64,000 nt of DNA from Latrodectus hesperus (lineage: Eukaryota > Arthropoda > Arachnida > Araneae > Theridiidae), in NCBI GenBank assembly GCA_037975125.1, contig CM075862.1, positions 42,694,924 through 42,758,923 on the forward strand, read 5' to 3'. The notes beneath the pieces were generated by a model, which saw only the letters and a program-made list of their open reading frames with translations, searched no databases and was not told the DNA's origin. This document shows, in pieces, positions 1 to 34,100 of the stretch. A program made the position numbers and the translations under genes. Every line of letters begins with the position of its first letter. Within the stretch, counting starts at the first letter, position 1.

Positions 1-3000
1 ACAAAATCGTGATTTTTAAGGTGAAAGGATGCCTAAAATTAACCCACAAATGCTTGCTGATCGATATACGGAACTACGAACTAAATCAAACCCGTCTCTC
101 CTGAAACTCATCGCAATTTTTTATCCATAATTAAGAAGTGACGTGAGATATCAATTTAAAGTTGTCACACACAATATTGATAGAATGAGTCATTGAGAGC
201 AAAAATTGACTATAGAAATATAAGCAAACCAAATTTAGAGCTATTTTATTTGTAGGACTATACATATTTAAGTTTTTATTTTCTTTGTACTTTCATGTGA
301 TTAGTTTCTAATGTTTTTTCCCTCCCAGTTCTGTACAGAGATTATCTGGTTGCTGGGTTGACAGAATTCTAATATTTTTCGACGCAAAAGCCATTTTTAA
401 TTAGAGTTATTTAACAGGAAGTTTTATTTATATGTGTAATTGTTTAAAAAGAGTGAACATGAAAATATTTCATTTAGAAATTTAATATATTGATTTCTTT
501 GTGATACATATTTTACCATCCAGGTTTCTCTGCTATTGTGGTTTCTAGGACACTATTTTTGGGGTGGAAAGCTTCAGTAAGAGGAAAAGTTACATCTCAA
601 ACGAAATTTAGCTGTCGAAGACTATAAAATACGAATTTAATCCTGGAATTTCCTACAGCGACGCTTAAAACTCATTTTCAGGGGAAAGAAAGATGACTAA
701 CAATAACAAATTTTTAACACTGAATCATAAGCATTAAATTTTGAAAAATCTCAGTATTGTCAATGCTGGATGATAAAGTATCCGCATTTCTAAGAGCATC
801 AAAAACCTATTAAAAGCTTTTGCAGATTGTGATGCAATAAAAGAAAATGCTGACGAAATGCATGTGTTTTGTATTCATTATTCGTTTATGCGAATAGAGA
901 GAGAGAATTTATGTGGGCAATAACCGGCACAAATCATTTTAGCTTTAAATCCTCTTTTGTTTTCCTTTTGTATTTTTTTTATAAAAAAATGTATGAGCTG
1001 TCACTATTTAAAATTTATGAGATCGGAAGCTTGGAAAATCTTCAGTGTTATACCCGAAAGCATTTCTCCAAAAATGTTTCTTTCGCATGTTATCAAAATG
1101 CTGTCTTATCACTGAGAAGTTGTCTTTTTCGTGAGAGTTTTTATTTCATCTCGATTTGTGAAAGGATTGCGTTTGTTGAAGAGAAATCTTTGTGTTCGAA
1201 TTTAATTGCGACCTATATTTCTTTTGAACTGTCAAGGTCAACGATTGTCGCAACTGTTACCTTAAAAATTGAGTTCATTCCAATGCGTCAGTACGCCATC
1301 GCGTTGTTACAGCAACCATTCAAATCAGTACCTTGATACGCTACTTCAAAAGGAACCGACTGACGGAGGTTTTTATGATTATTAAACACGAAGGCGCTTA
1401 AGGAGCTTCGTAATAATGTTTATTTTTAAACATTTCAAATTCAGTTACATTGGATAATTGATAATGTAAATTTACGTTTTTCAGGAATTGATTTCATATT
1501 ATTAGTTTCTAATGTTTTCAAGGCAAAGTTGCTGGTCAGAAGTATTCATTGATTAAAATAATTTTATCAAGATATTTTTTATGTAGCTGTTTCATCAATA
1601 ACTGTGCTTCATAATAGAATGCAATCAAAATTTGCATTTTTTTCCTTCTATGTCCAGACTGTTTTAGGTAAATTTCTTGTAACAAAGGCATATAAATAAG
1701 CAAAAGTGTCAAAAATTATCTAAAAATTTTGACTGTCATGAAACAAAATTTATACTGCAGAATTCAGCAGTTTTAATGTTTGATAGCTCATTTATAGATA
1801 TTTTTCCTTGTAGTAAGAAATGAAAGCTTTGAAAATTCCATTTCTTTTAGTATCGTACCAAACGCAAATACTCCACATGCTCTAAAATGCCTATTACGGT
1901 CGCCTGAAAAAATTTGGATAGAGTTCGAAGTTTCAAGATGTTTCCACTTTGCAGACTATCAAAGACCTTAATATTATCAAACGTACTCATCTGTAATCAG
2001 TAACTTCTCTGGTGTTGAAGAGGTTGATTCAGTATTGTTACAGTCAAATGGTTAGCGAACTCTTGTGCGCCTTTTTCAGGAGTTGGTTGGTTCGATGCGT
2101 TCGATCTTAGTTACTATCGAACAGCAAAAGATTGGTTTTGCGTTTTTTTCCTGGTTACATATGTATTTCAGTGCATGCTTAGGAATTCCTTAAAATATGT
2201 GAATATAGTCTATTGTTAACAAAAGTAATGTGGCAGATGCTCAAATGTCATACAACAATTTTCTGATTTAGGTTATTAATTTCACTGTTCCAGAAAAAGT
2301 AAATTTTAATAAATAATTTTGTAAAAATTCTTTCATCGAGTGAAATCTTTTCAATTTTTTATTTTAATTTATATAGTGTGTGAATATATATATATTTGAA
2401 GTTTTATTAAAGAATTATTTGTTTACATTTGAAATAGTAAACCATAGTGCATTAAAAGTGCGGCTGTTCGTGAATTTTAGTTTTATTTTTCAGTAAATTT
2501 CTTAAATGTTAGGTATTTTTAATAAATTTTCAAATAAATTTGTTTTATTTTTTGTAATATAGTGCTTTATCTTTGTGATGCATGCAGGAATGAGGATTGA
2601 CTGTTTAGAGACATTTTAAAATAATAGCTTGTGAGATGCTCAAAAATACATGATTTGAACGAAAGTATAAAATAATACAATTCTCAATGACAAAGAGACG
2701 CTGCTTCCATTGATTTATGCGGTGCATCATTCGAGAAAGATAAAGTTATCAGTTGGTAAATAATTCGCTGATTAACGAGGAAAAATTTATTTATGTTCGA
2801 GGAAGTTTAAAAAATTTTTTTACGATTAGTTGGAAAAAAATTACAAGTGGAACAAATAAATTTGAAATCGTTGACTCAGAGGAGACTGCCGTGATGAGTA
2901 AAATATTGGTTTGTTGTACAAATGAAACGACGGACTTAAAGGATGAGTGGAGGCGAAAATAAAAAATAAGCTTCCTGCTTGTGACAGATCTATTTCTTGA

Positions 3001-3825
3001 GGTCCCTTATTGTTGATAAGTCCCCTAAAACATTCGGTGTTTCTCGTCTGAGTGTGATTCAATCCTATCTCAGAAGGAAGATGGTTATTTATTTATATGG
3101 AAATGCAAATTTCTTGAGCAAAATTTTACGAAAGTGTCTATTACCTGTTGACATCACCCTTGTAGGACTTTACGAATTTAAATTGATAAAATAGCTTTCA
3201 TTTAATATTTAACCAAGGTGGTTACGGAATATTTATCATTCTACCTTCAGTTAATTCGTTAGTTTGATCTGCCTCCTGGGTGTGAATATTCCTGATTTTT
3301 TCGAATCCACGTTAACCTACAATTTAACCTGGATTCGGAATAATCATCCCACGCTATAACTAATGTGTGTAAAAAAAATTTATCATTAATCAACAAATTC
3401 TTAATTATTTTAAATCTGGCTTTTGGTTTAACACTTTGGTCATGAATGTTAGTGGTGACTAGGTGCCCATTAAACGGTAGGTGTCGGTTTAATTTGATTT
3501 CGTGTTGATAAACGATTGTTGCGTGACAAACAAAGCAAAGCTTTAACTATTTTAAAAGAATTTTGCAACAGTGGTTCGAACTGAACAGTAGCAATTCAAA
3601 TCTTTTGTATTATAAAGATACCAGAGTTTCGAAGTTTTATTTTATTTTTTATTTTTCTCTCTGCCTTCCAGAAGAATCATTGACAAATAGTAGCCTGAAT
3701 TCATTTGTCGCAAGGGGAGAGATTCGGAAAACTCAGTATCCAACTTGGAAGTGATGCAGTAAAACCATTTTCTATTGTTCAACAAAGGCTGGTATTGAAC
3801 CATGGAACTTCCATTCCTGAAAACA
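1..3825. other. Gene-free 5' flank
   Basis: AT-rich DNA without any open frame that resembles a known protein, on either strand. The longest frame, 869-1336 on plus, has no recognisable domain and opens with TTG rather than ATG. No tRNA-like box or long repeat was seen here. It is probably intergenic, upstream of Ral. Confidence 0.5.
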
Positions 3826-4000
3826 CTTGGAGCTGAGCGCTAAATGGTTAAAACTTTTGTCTTCAGCGCATGGGTTCGATCCCTGCCTCGAGTTATGTTG
3901 TTTGTAATGGGTTCAGAGTCCAATTTAAACTAAGGTTTATCTTAAATGGAGTGTGTAGTTTCAAATTTCCTGTGCAAAAAGTGATCGTTAAGTGACAATG
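3826..4000 (+). repeat. tRNA-derived SINE, family 1 (diverged)
   Basis: Diverged copy of the main SINE family of the window (best copy at 13707-13885). It keeps a tRNA-like head (gcgctaaatggtt), a B-box-like gggttcgatccc, and a tail ending in gtgcaaaaagtgatcgttaa followed by gtgacaa, which matches the family tail. Confidence 0.65.
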
Positions 4001-5544
4001 AGATTTTACAATTAAGTTTTGAGTTCAAGGTCCGAGTTTAAAATGAAAATGAATTTCGTGTCTAAAGCCGTATATGTAGAAAATGATCGTGGAATTCCAG
4101 TTATATAATTCTCGGCGCTATTTGCGAAATTATTTGTACTGCCCGCTTTTATGTATCGTATATATTGGTCCTTATAACCCTTAATAATGTCAAAGCACAA
4201 ATTTTTCGTTGGAATGTACATTTGAAACGGATTTATAAAGTGAAAAAATTATGAATGGCCTACTCTTTCTTGCTTCTTGTTACATAAGCTTCTTAGTCCG
4301 AAAATGAGAGAATTGTAGGAATTCAAAAATTAAGAAATCAGCAATTTAATATACTCTTCTCTTTTACTGATTTTGTTTTCTTGTTGCCGTGTTATAAGCT
4401 CTCATAACACTGGAGTCTACCAAAATTAAAAGATTATAAAATTTTTAAAGTATTACCAATTTTTCATAAAAAAAGCGAATTTTAAGAATTAATTTGTAAG
4501 AAACTAGATCTTAATAATATACAACTACTTTTGGCTGCATATCGTAGTAAACAAATTTTGTCACTTAAACAAAAAATAAACAAATCTTAAGATTTTTCCC
4601 AGTGAAAATATGCATTTCTAACTTAGATTTATGGTATTAATATCACAAAATGTTTCGTTGAGCTGATCATTTATTGAGTGTTTTTCAGTAGGGTTCAAAT
4701 TTTCGATATTTCTTATCACTAAAGATATGGTTGAAATTATCATTTTGAAACGCAATTATAGGATTCTGCTGATTCTCTATCATATGTGAATACTGATTAA
4801 CATAAAGCACATCTCATTACCTAAGTTATTATTTCCAATAAAAGAATCGAAAAGCGCTAATGAATCTTAAAGATCACTCGGAAAATGATAAAAATATTTT
4901 CGCACTTCACGGTCAGTTATTTAAACGTTCCTTATCAATTTTAATGGAAATATTTGTACTAATTTTTTCATTTAGACAAAATCAGTCATTTGAAACAGGA
5001 TTCATTTCTTTTTCATTGTAGCCTGCATCACAACAGAATTATTCAACTGTGACCGTTTCGCATCCTTCGTGTGCGAAATTTTTTTCACTTGTCGGTTCTT
5101 CGTCATTTGTCTCGTGTCATTTACTTTAAAGTCCAACTCATCATTTAATCGTGGCATAATTATGATTTCAGTTTTCTTTGACATTTATGATTTAACATAA
5201 ATCAGCTGGGAAATGAATCCTTGGCTGCATTTTATTTTGATGCAGTATCAAGACAAAATCCATGAAAACACTGTATTCAGTAAAACTAGTATGTTCATAG
5301 TATGGTTAAAATTGCAAATTTGACTTTCTTTCTGTTGTACTTATCTGTTCGCAAAATTGTCCATTTCAAAAAATGTTTTAGGTAAAAGACGTCATACACA
5401 ACGAAAGACAAACTACATCAGGGATCGTTTAAATTATTTATATATTATGTATTGTGTGTTTTTCATCCTAGAATGTTTTTAAAGGTTTTATTTGGGATGG
5501 ACTCTATAAAGGCTACTTTTTGCAACTGTTTATAACATAAAATG
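4001..5544. other. No feature seen
   Basis: AT-rich sequence with short frames only; no recognisable gene, RNA or repeat boundary. Confidence 0.4.
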
Positions 5545-5706
5545 GTTATGGTTTAATTATTTTGACATTGCACAGTAATTCTTGCACACCGGGGCTAATT
5601 TAACTTTATGTTTAATGTGAATTCAGTAGAATTCCCGGTGTGAGAATCGATCCGCAAATTATTGAACTGAAAGCTATAATGCTAAATATTCGATTACCAT
5701 CTCGGC
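5545..5706 (-). repeat. tRNA-derived SINE, family 1, minus strand
   Basis: On the minus strand this reads gccgagatggtaatcgaat, then a B-box-like ggatcgattctcac, then the family tail aattagccccggtgtgcaag. Order and spacing match the plus-strand copies, so this is a full-length but diverged copy in the opposite orientation. Confidence 0.65.
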
Positions 5707-8074
5707 ATGAATGAATTGTTGGAAAAACTATTATGATTATTAAAGTCTTAAAAAAAATCGCGTTGTAGCCACAAGCATTATAATATGCTGCCATTGTTTT
5801 AAGTAGAAAGTAGCGATATCATAGAGTGATAAGCGGAACTGGATATTGTTTATATGCGAAAACATTTGTTATTTTGAACACGCTTAAAAAGTCTTCTTGG
5901 ACAACAAATCAAACAGATGTCGAGGCATTTTTTAAATTTACGTCGGTAACCATGGAAACTGAGTGCAATGCTACATCGAACTTGTTGTTATGGGAACCGA
6001 TCGAAGAAGTATGATATCGACGTTTTAAAATGTAAAAGTTACATCAATGTATTACATTTTATAAAAACAACTTTACAGAAAGTTTTCTTGTAATGTCTTT
6101 ACTTTTAATATATTTTTAGCATATATTAATTTTAAGACTACACAGTTTAAATATTACAAAGGATTGTATATTTAGTGCTTATTTTTGTATGAAATATCAA
6201 CCATTCATTTTAAAGGTGAAATTTAACTTTATTGTCAATGTATCACTTTGTTCAAATTCCCAAATGTGTTACAATATGTCCAAGCAAGTGATTTTAATTT
6301 TAAATGTATTGAAAAATCCCATAACGGGTTCTAGATTATTCTTTTATGGGTTCTTTTGATTGGATCAGCTGTTTATTACGCTTATAAATAAAAAAATTAA
6401 TTCATTGGTGAAAATTGAGATTTAATCATCCAAAAAAAAGTTTTATTTAATGCAATTTTTATTCATGCTTTCCTTTTCATTTTTGCTTGAAATGTTCTTA
6501 AAGCATGGTGTTCATTGTACTTTAGTAAGGATCACGTTTTTCTGTTTGAAATATCCTAAATTTCTTACCATCTACTCTTAAACAACTGGAGATGGCTGTT
6601 ACAGTTCTGCTTTGAGCGTGCACATCTGTCAATGTGGGCGCTTGGGAGTTATCAAACATTCACTCTGATTCTTTATTATGACACATAAATAGGGCCCAGA
6701 TTGTGTATGAGAAAGTTCTCCCAGAATGAAAGGAAAGCCCAACACAATGGGTATTTAAATGCTTTATTGCTCACTTCAGGTGTAGAGTCGACATGTTGTC
6801 AAATATTGATGGATATATATATGTACATATTATAAATATAAAATCTTTATCCCCTTTTGAAAAGGCGTTATATTATAGTCTAATACACATTCTTTCATAT
6901 TCGTCATTAACTCTAATAATGGGAAAATATATTGAAAACGAGTTTTAATGTCATGTGTCTAACATAAAATGTTTTACATTTTTTTCTCCACTAAATTTTT
7001 TATTAAAATGTATACGTGAATAAATATTACGTGTGTGTTTCAAAATAATTGATGACATAATACATATCCTCATAGACTGCAGAAATATGTAATCTTTTAA
7101 AATAAATTTTGATGTGCACACTTCTTTATTAGATGAGTATGAGCATAGAATTCGATAAAAATCAAATATTGTAAGTACGTGTCTTAAGTAGAGCATTTTT
7201 CAGAACATTTAAGATTTCAGTGTTATGCTAAAATATCATTATTTTTGCTAAACTTTTTGTGTCATTCGTGTAGCTGCAGCACCTAGATTTTGTATCCTAT
7301 CGGGATGGATCCTTGGGAGTTTTCCAGGTTTTCTCCCTTGCAATATGTGAATACTGCTCACTATCAATAAAAGGGAAATAATTTACGTGGTGGATATTGA
7401 AATGTCTTGCAACATTCTTAGACTGTATTGAACACATGACTTCTCACTCCAAAGAACACGATTCTGCATAACTGGGATTGCGATAAGCCATTCCCTTAAT
7501 TTAAAGAAAATAATAATAAAACTAATTTCTAGCCTTTGTGTATGCAAAAAATGATCTTAGAGTTCCAGAAAACTCGGCGCTCTAATTTATTGAGTGCTGG
7601 TTTTAAGCAGTTTTATATTGTTATTCTCTCTTTACAAACGCTTAATTTTAATAATTTTCATCAAATAACATTGAGATAATTTAAAGGGAAATAATTTTCC
7701 CCAAGAATTCTTACATACATGTGAAAAAAATGTTTCTATTAATGCCACACTTTAAGGGAATAATGTAAGATGAATGTAACTCAAGTTTATATGTAAAGCA
7801 CATCAGACAAAATGTATCAATCATTCTTATTTCATCAGTTCTAACTCATAGTTTTAAACCCATTGTTAACTTATGTCAAAGAAAGCATAGAATTTCTTCG
7901 CTGTTTTACCATACCAATACAATTTCTGACAAAACTTTATAATGCGACCTTTAATCCACATTTTGACATGCCTAGCTTTATTCAGAATGCCTAAGCATAA
8001 TCCACGTATTGTGGGTGTTGGTTGTAATGGAAAATTATGTATATGGTAATATAACTTCCATGCAATTAATAACT
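5707..8074. other. Non-coding, possible old repeat inside
   Basis: No gene recognised. 6590-6760 looks weakly like 11830-11960: both have a cataaata-gg block followed by agttctcccc/agttctccca, which suggests two old copies of one dispersed repeat. The resemblance is patchy. Confidence 0.35.
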
Positions 8075-8205
8075 GAGCTGCCATCCAAATGTTTAGTGTT
8101 TTAGTCTTTGGTTTAACAGCTCGTGGGTTCGAATCCCACTTGAAACCGTAGATTCCGGTCTATTAGCCCACGTGTGCAAAAAATTGACCGTTGAGTGACA
8201 ACCCA
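8075..8205 (+). repeat. tRNA-derived SINE, family 1, 36-bp deletion form
   Basis: Head gagctgccatccaaatgttt, B box gggttcgaatcccac, tail tctattagcccacgtgtgca and gttgagtgacaa. The 36 bp normally lying between the B box and its near-repeat (ggttcggaatccac) are missing, so the B box runs straight into the aaaccgtag segment. Confidence 0.75.
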
Positions 8206-8360
8206 ACCATACAATTAATAAAAATAGAAACTTTTACACTGCATAGTGAGTAGCCTAATAAATATAAAAGATATTATTCTTAAAATAAATTTTTTGGGCC
8301 ATCCACCACGCTTTCTGGAAAAACAATTTCAAAAAAATATTCCATGTTTATATGTGTTTG

Positions 8361-8383
8361 AAAAAAAAAAAAAAAAAAAAAAA
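8361..8383. repeat. Poly(A) run of 23
   Basis: Uninterrupted A tract directly before a tRNA-like repeat on the opposite strand. Confidence 0.9.
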
Positions 8384-8536
8384 GCATTGAAAACGCGCAT
8401 AAGTTGTACTCAACCCAAAAGAATGCGTGCTGAAAACGGGCAACACCCGTCCCCGATTATTCAATAATGGTTTAGCTTGAAATCAGGACCTTTCATGTAT
8501 AGAAAAATGCGATCTTGCCACTAGGCTACGGCAAGT
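8384..8536 (-). repeat. tRNA-like SINE fragment, another family
   Basis: Minus strand reads ggacttgccgtagcctagtg, an A-box-like start (tagcctagtgg), and then aggtcctgatttcaagc, B-box-like. Anticodon-arm pairing is not convincing, so this is a tRNA-derived repeat rather than a tRNA gene. Confidence 0.5.
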
Positions 8537-9149
8537 CCATGAAAAAAGTTGAGTTCATATAAAGAAAAAGTGCTTAAAAATAATCATTGTGTACTGTCTT
8601 CAAGTTATCTTTAAATTCATATGAAATAACTTGTATTATTTAATTCAAACCTAAAGCGTAACCATGAGTAATTATGGAAATGCCAAACGCGGCTATGGTT
8701 TACATGAATGGAAACAATACATTCTTTGTGCATTTTTTTTATTTATAAATTTATATCTGTAAAGAAATTTTTAGGTATAATTTTATATAAAATTAATTAT
8801 AACCTAAATTTATTTATATGCAATATTTTTGATGTAAAAGTAGTGACTGGAATCGGGCACTTGATGTTCCTAAATATTACTTAGAGTGAAAAGTTCTTCA
8901 ACTTAAGTAAGAACTGAGTAATGTTTAATTTTCTTCTGCTAAGTAATGTTCGTACTTCAGGCGTGATAATTTACACGCTTTCTTGTTATCTAAAGAAATT
9001 AATTTGAAGGAATGCGGAAATTTAGAAAAATATTATGCTGATTTATAAGGATCTCGTATCTGATGCATCAGCGCTCCCGATTAAATATTACGAATCCGAA
9101 ACTAATTTCTATAAGGGAAAAATTATACGTGTGCAAGTTGCTGATATCT
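8537..9149. other. No feature seen, upstream of the Ral leader
   Basis: AT-rich sequence with no recognisable element. It lies just upstream of the CpG-rich Ral leader, so distal promoter elements could be here, but none is recognisable by eye. Confidence 0.4.
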
Positions 9150-9688
9150 ATAAGAATTGGCGAACTGTTTGGCGATATTTTTCTCTTGCAACCCCTGAAA
9201 ACTGTTCGGAAGCGGGGGAGAAAACGCGCAGCTCTTCCGAGAGAGACGGAGAAGTGCTCTTTACGTCTCTTGCGGAACCAGACGGCCGTCCATTCCTTTT
9301 TTTTTTCAAAAATTTATTTACTCTTCTGTGTTTTTTTCCGACCCTTGCACACGAGTGCGCGTCATTGCTGCCTTCAGCCATGCTTTGTCACTGAAATATT
9401 GTTTGAAGAATCCAAACCAGAAAACAAGTCTCCCTAAATCAGAATCTTCTATTTTTATCCTATAGCATTTAATAAAGTAGTGGCGTCCCAGAATTATTTT
9501 CCCAATTGATTTTTTCGCTTGACCTAAAAAAAGGGAGGGAGGACTTGTGTCTACAGGTGTGCTCGATCCTATTGTCATTGCAAATTGTTTGTTTCGGAAT
9601 GCCGAGCTTCATTAAGGATCTGCGATGTCCTTTCAGCTTGGACAGGTTGCGGTCAGAGGTGGTGCGTCTCCGTTCCGAAGGCAGGAGG
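9150..9688 (+). promoter_or_regulatory. CpG-rich promoter/5' leader of Ral
   Basis: This block is clearly richer in CpG than its surroundings: about 12 CpG in 9170-9300 by my count. It runs straight into the GC-rich first coding exon. The transcription start was not identified. The reading frame stays open upstream of the conserved start from 9506, with in-frame ATGs at 9506 and 9599, but the conserved family start is at 9689. Confidence 0.55.
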
Positions 9689-30458
<20,770 letters not shown>

Positions 30459-31125
30459 ATTCATTTTGGAGACTTTATAGTATTAGTATTGTCATTACTA
30501 ATAATACGTGCCACACTCTTATAATTTCATATCTTCATGAGTGATTAATATGTCTTTTCTAGCTTGTTGCAAAAACACTTGTATAATATGGTGCAAAAGC
30601 TCAAATTTTATTTTTCCTGCATGAATTAATAATTGGCAAAATGTTTACAAATTTATCCTTCAAAGGAATCCATTTTTATAAGATTTTTATATATATTTCT
30701 ATGAAAATAACACTTCACAATTTTATATTTTCAGATATAATTTTTAAAATCTTAATTCATACTTAAATATTTCGGAAACCTCTAACACATTGCAAACTTT
30801 AAAATTCAGTTACATTATACTTTTTAGAGTTTCAAAAATATTCTTTGTGTAAATTTATTTGCATGTTTTTTTTCCTATTTTTTTCATTTTTAATGATTTG
30901 TTTTGCATATAACATTTATTTTTAATAATTGATATAAAATATACTTTTGTGAAAATGTGATTTTATATAAATGAAAGTGATTTTTTCTATTTTTTGTGTT
31001 GTCTCTAAATTTAAATATGTGGAAATATGTTACTCTCCAATATCACTGTATAAAGCAGCTGTGTAAAATGTTTCTTCATGCCAAGCCTTTATTTCTGTAA
31101 ATATGATTGTCAGTTATCTATCATT

Positions 31126-31131
31126 AATAAA
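31126..31131 (+). terminator. Candidate Ral polyadenylation signal
   Basis: AATAAA 668 bp after the stop codon, followed within 30 bp by a U/GU-rich stretch (cagtttgttcaatttgtgct). Other AATAAA or ATTAAA hexamers exist in this AT-rich DNA, so this is only the most plausible one. Confidence 0.4.
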
Positions 31132-34100
31132 TTCTTTTAAAAAGAATGATTACAGTTTGTTCAATTTGTGCTCTTAAGTATGTTTAATTTTTTTATTAAA
31201 ATATGTTATCCATTTCATTTTACATGTTCAAATGAACAAAATTGTAAAACAAATTTAAGTTAAATCCTGTTTCTAAAAATATTAAATACAAATTTTTTAA
31301 CTGGTTTTTAAGAACAGTAATATATTGATGCTGTAATTTTTTAGATCATTTTAAACTTCCTGTAATCTTTTTTTTTTCAGTAAAATCTAAAAAAATTACA
31401 GCCATTATTCATGACATGATATTTGAAATGGTTTAGAATTAATGTAAGTTAGTCTTGACAAATTACCTTTAGTATGTAAAATATGGCCATTCAGTGACAA
31501 CTACCAAACTTAGTGTTTATTTTGTGCTTGCAAATTTACAATTTCTAATAAATTTTGTTAATATTAGAAATTTTGATAAAAAATATTCCTAATAAATAAT
31601 ATCAATAACAAAATTTACAATTTGTATTGACAAAAAAGAAATTTCTGTTCGTAAATTCACCCTTGAGTAATCCTTTTAATTTTAGGCAAAATTATAATGC
31701 TCAAAACTAAAATATTAAGTTGTAATACAGTATTGATATTATGAAAGTTCACTCTTTCTGTTTTAATAGTTAAAAATATATTTTAAATTTTGTAATTATA
31801 TTAAATTAAAAAATTATGTATCTTATTTCTAAAAAACTTTAATATGCATTAGTGAAACTTATAACTATGCATGAATTATCTCAATTTAGCCTTACTTATC
31901 AAAATGATATTGGAATAATTTGGACTATAGTTAAATGATAAAAACTAATTAAATTTTTAATTATTGAAGATTGAATCTCTGAGGTTGCAGTTTAAAATTA
32001 AATTACCAAAGTTGTTGTAATAAAAAAAAATAAGTATATGCATAATTTTATAATTAGTTTCAATTAAATGATTAAATTTATTTCATTATTTATCAAAAAC
32101 AAATTTAAATTTCAATCACAAAACTTTTAAATATAAATTACCATTTAAATACGTTTTGTTAATATATTTCCTAGTAACTGAACTTTTTATTAACAAATTT
32201 ATAGTTAAAAGTTGGTTGGTTTTGTGTCAAAAAAAATATTCAAAAGTTACTTTTTAAGTTTTTTAAATATCATTATCAATATCCTCTTTTAACAAACTTT
32301 TATAAGTGTGTGAATTTAGAAAATATTTAATTCATGATAAACATTGTTTGAAAATTGAATCAATGTTTTTAGTAATTACAAGTACTCTGTTGTTTGGTTT
32401 GGGGTCGTGTCAAATTGAAAGAGAAGTCATCTCAAATCATTCCATGTGCCAAAATCACAGCCTTGGCAATGTGTATAATTCTATTATTATAGAAATTTCT
32501 CTGAAAGAGAAATTCGTCAATAGCCTGTAAGCTTCTTCTCTGCAGTTTTGTAAAAAAGCAGATTATATCAATAATTTCTTAAAAGCAATAAAAGTTTCCT
32601 ATACCCATCTCAATTATGAAAATTAACAATTTATAAGTATGTGAAATTTTGAAACCAAAAAAATACAACAAATGAATACATTAAGTCGCTTTTTAATAAC
32701 TAAATATTGATGCTATTTCAATAAAACAATCTCAAAAGCTGTTAATGCTCTAGCAATAATTTCTTCTAAAAAGCCAGCTTTATCAGTTATTGAATTTCTT
32801 AGTATATTAATTCAATGTTTATTGGAAAATATTTTGTTGCAAAATAAGCTTTTAACATTGTCAAAATAATTTAGCTTTTAAAATTTCTTCAAATGTAAAA
32901 TATCGAAAATTTCAGAAAGCACATGGCACAAATCAAGCAAATACACATCTAACATATGTTAAATAAGTACCAATCATTTAAAACAATAAGAAACTTCTTA
33001 TGCAAATCAATGTTCAAGACTACAAAAATCTTAAAATGAGGTGTGAATGAAAAAAAGTTGATTTCATAAGAGATCACGCTAACTTGTAAAATTCAACTGA
33101 TAAGTTTTTTTTGGGGGGGGAGAGAATTGTTTACCAGAATTCTTTAAACTTGATTTCGAGTATAAACAAAGATGAATTGTGTATACTCTGGCAATGGAAA
33201 CAACTGTCATTTCTGAACTGAAATAGATTCCAAGAAACATTGACCAGGATATGGTTGCTCCAATTTTACCGCAGTAAATAATGATCAATATTTCCTGTGT
33301 TAACTCATTGAGATAACATAGGTTATTTTGAATTGCAAGAGTAATTTAATCTTACAAAATGGAAAAGGGTCTCAATTCAAACAATTCTAAACATGCTTCA
33401 AAAGAATATGTACATAAGCCAATAGAATACATTTCATTGACCTCAAAGCATCAGCCAAGTTGAAGGAAAAATACTATTATGGTCATTTTTTTAAACTTAA
33501 ATGAAGGTTTGATTTGAAATGTAACATTAGCCGTGGAATGCAACATCAGACTTGGTACAATGTTGACAAAATATCTAAATAGAAGGTAAGCCAAACTTCA
33601 AAGGAGAGATTTGTAAAATTTTCTAAAAAAAACCAAATGTAAAACCAAAATTTATCTTTTTTAAGATAAATTTTGGTTTCTCCATGCTAAGTGAAGTGGT
33701 AAAATGAATATAATTTCACATTTTGTAAGAAAAAAGCCTGAAAAATTAACAAAATCCATTCAAATCATTTTACATATGAATTTGGTAATAATTCCATTGT
33801 TTATTAAATTTGAATTTTATGCTAATTTAAAATTTGTCAAGTTCATAAAATTGAAATAAGGAAAAAAATGTTTCAGTAAGGAAAAACAGATTGTCAGTAA
33901 TAACCACAAATGACTGTAAACTATCACAAAATCTTTCAAATAAAATATTAACCACTTATACTATTTAGAAAATGAAAATGAATGAAATACATAGATTTTA
34001 TAAACTATTCATTTATTTAACTCATGAGCAATTTTAGAAATTATATATATATAACATTTTTAAAACTATGCAAGTGTAATTAGAAATTTGATTTGGCTAT

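Noticed and set aside
869..1336. 155-codon frame near the window start
   Set aside because: Opens with TTG, has no recognisable domain or splice context, and its Phe/Tyr/Ile/Ser-rich composition is what AT-rich non-coding DNA gives.
9035..9437. Overlapping 119- and 124-codon frames in the CpG leader
   Set aside because: They overlap in different frames with no family match; open frames are expected in GC-richer leader DNA.
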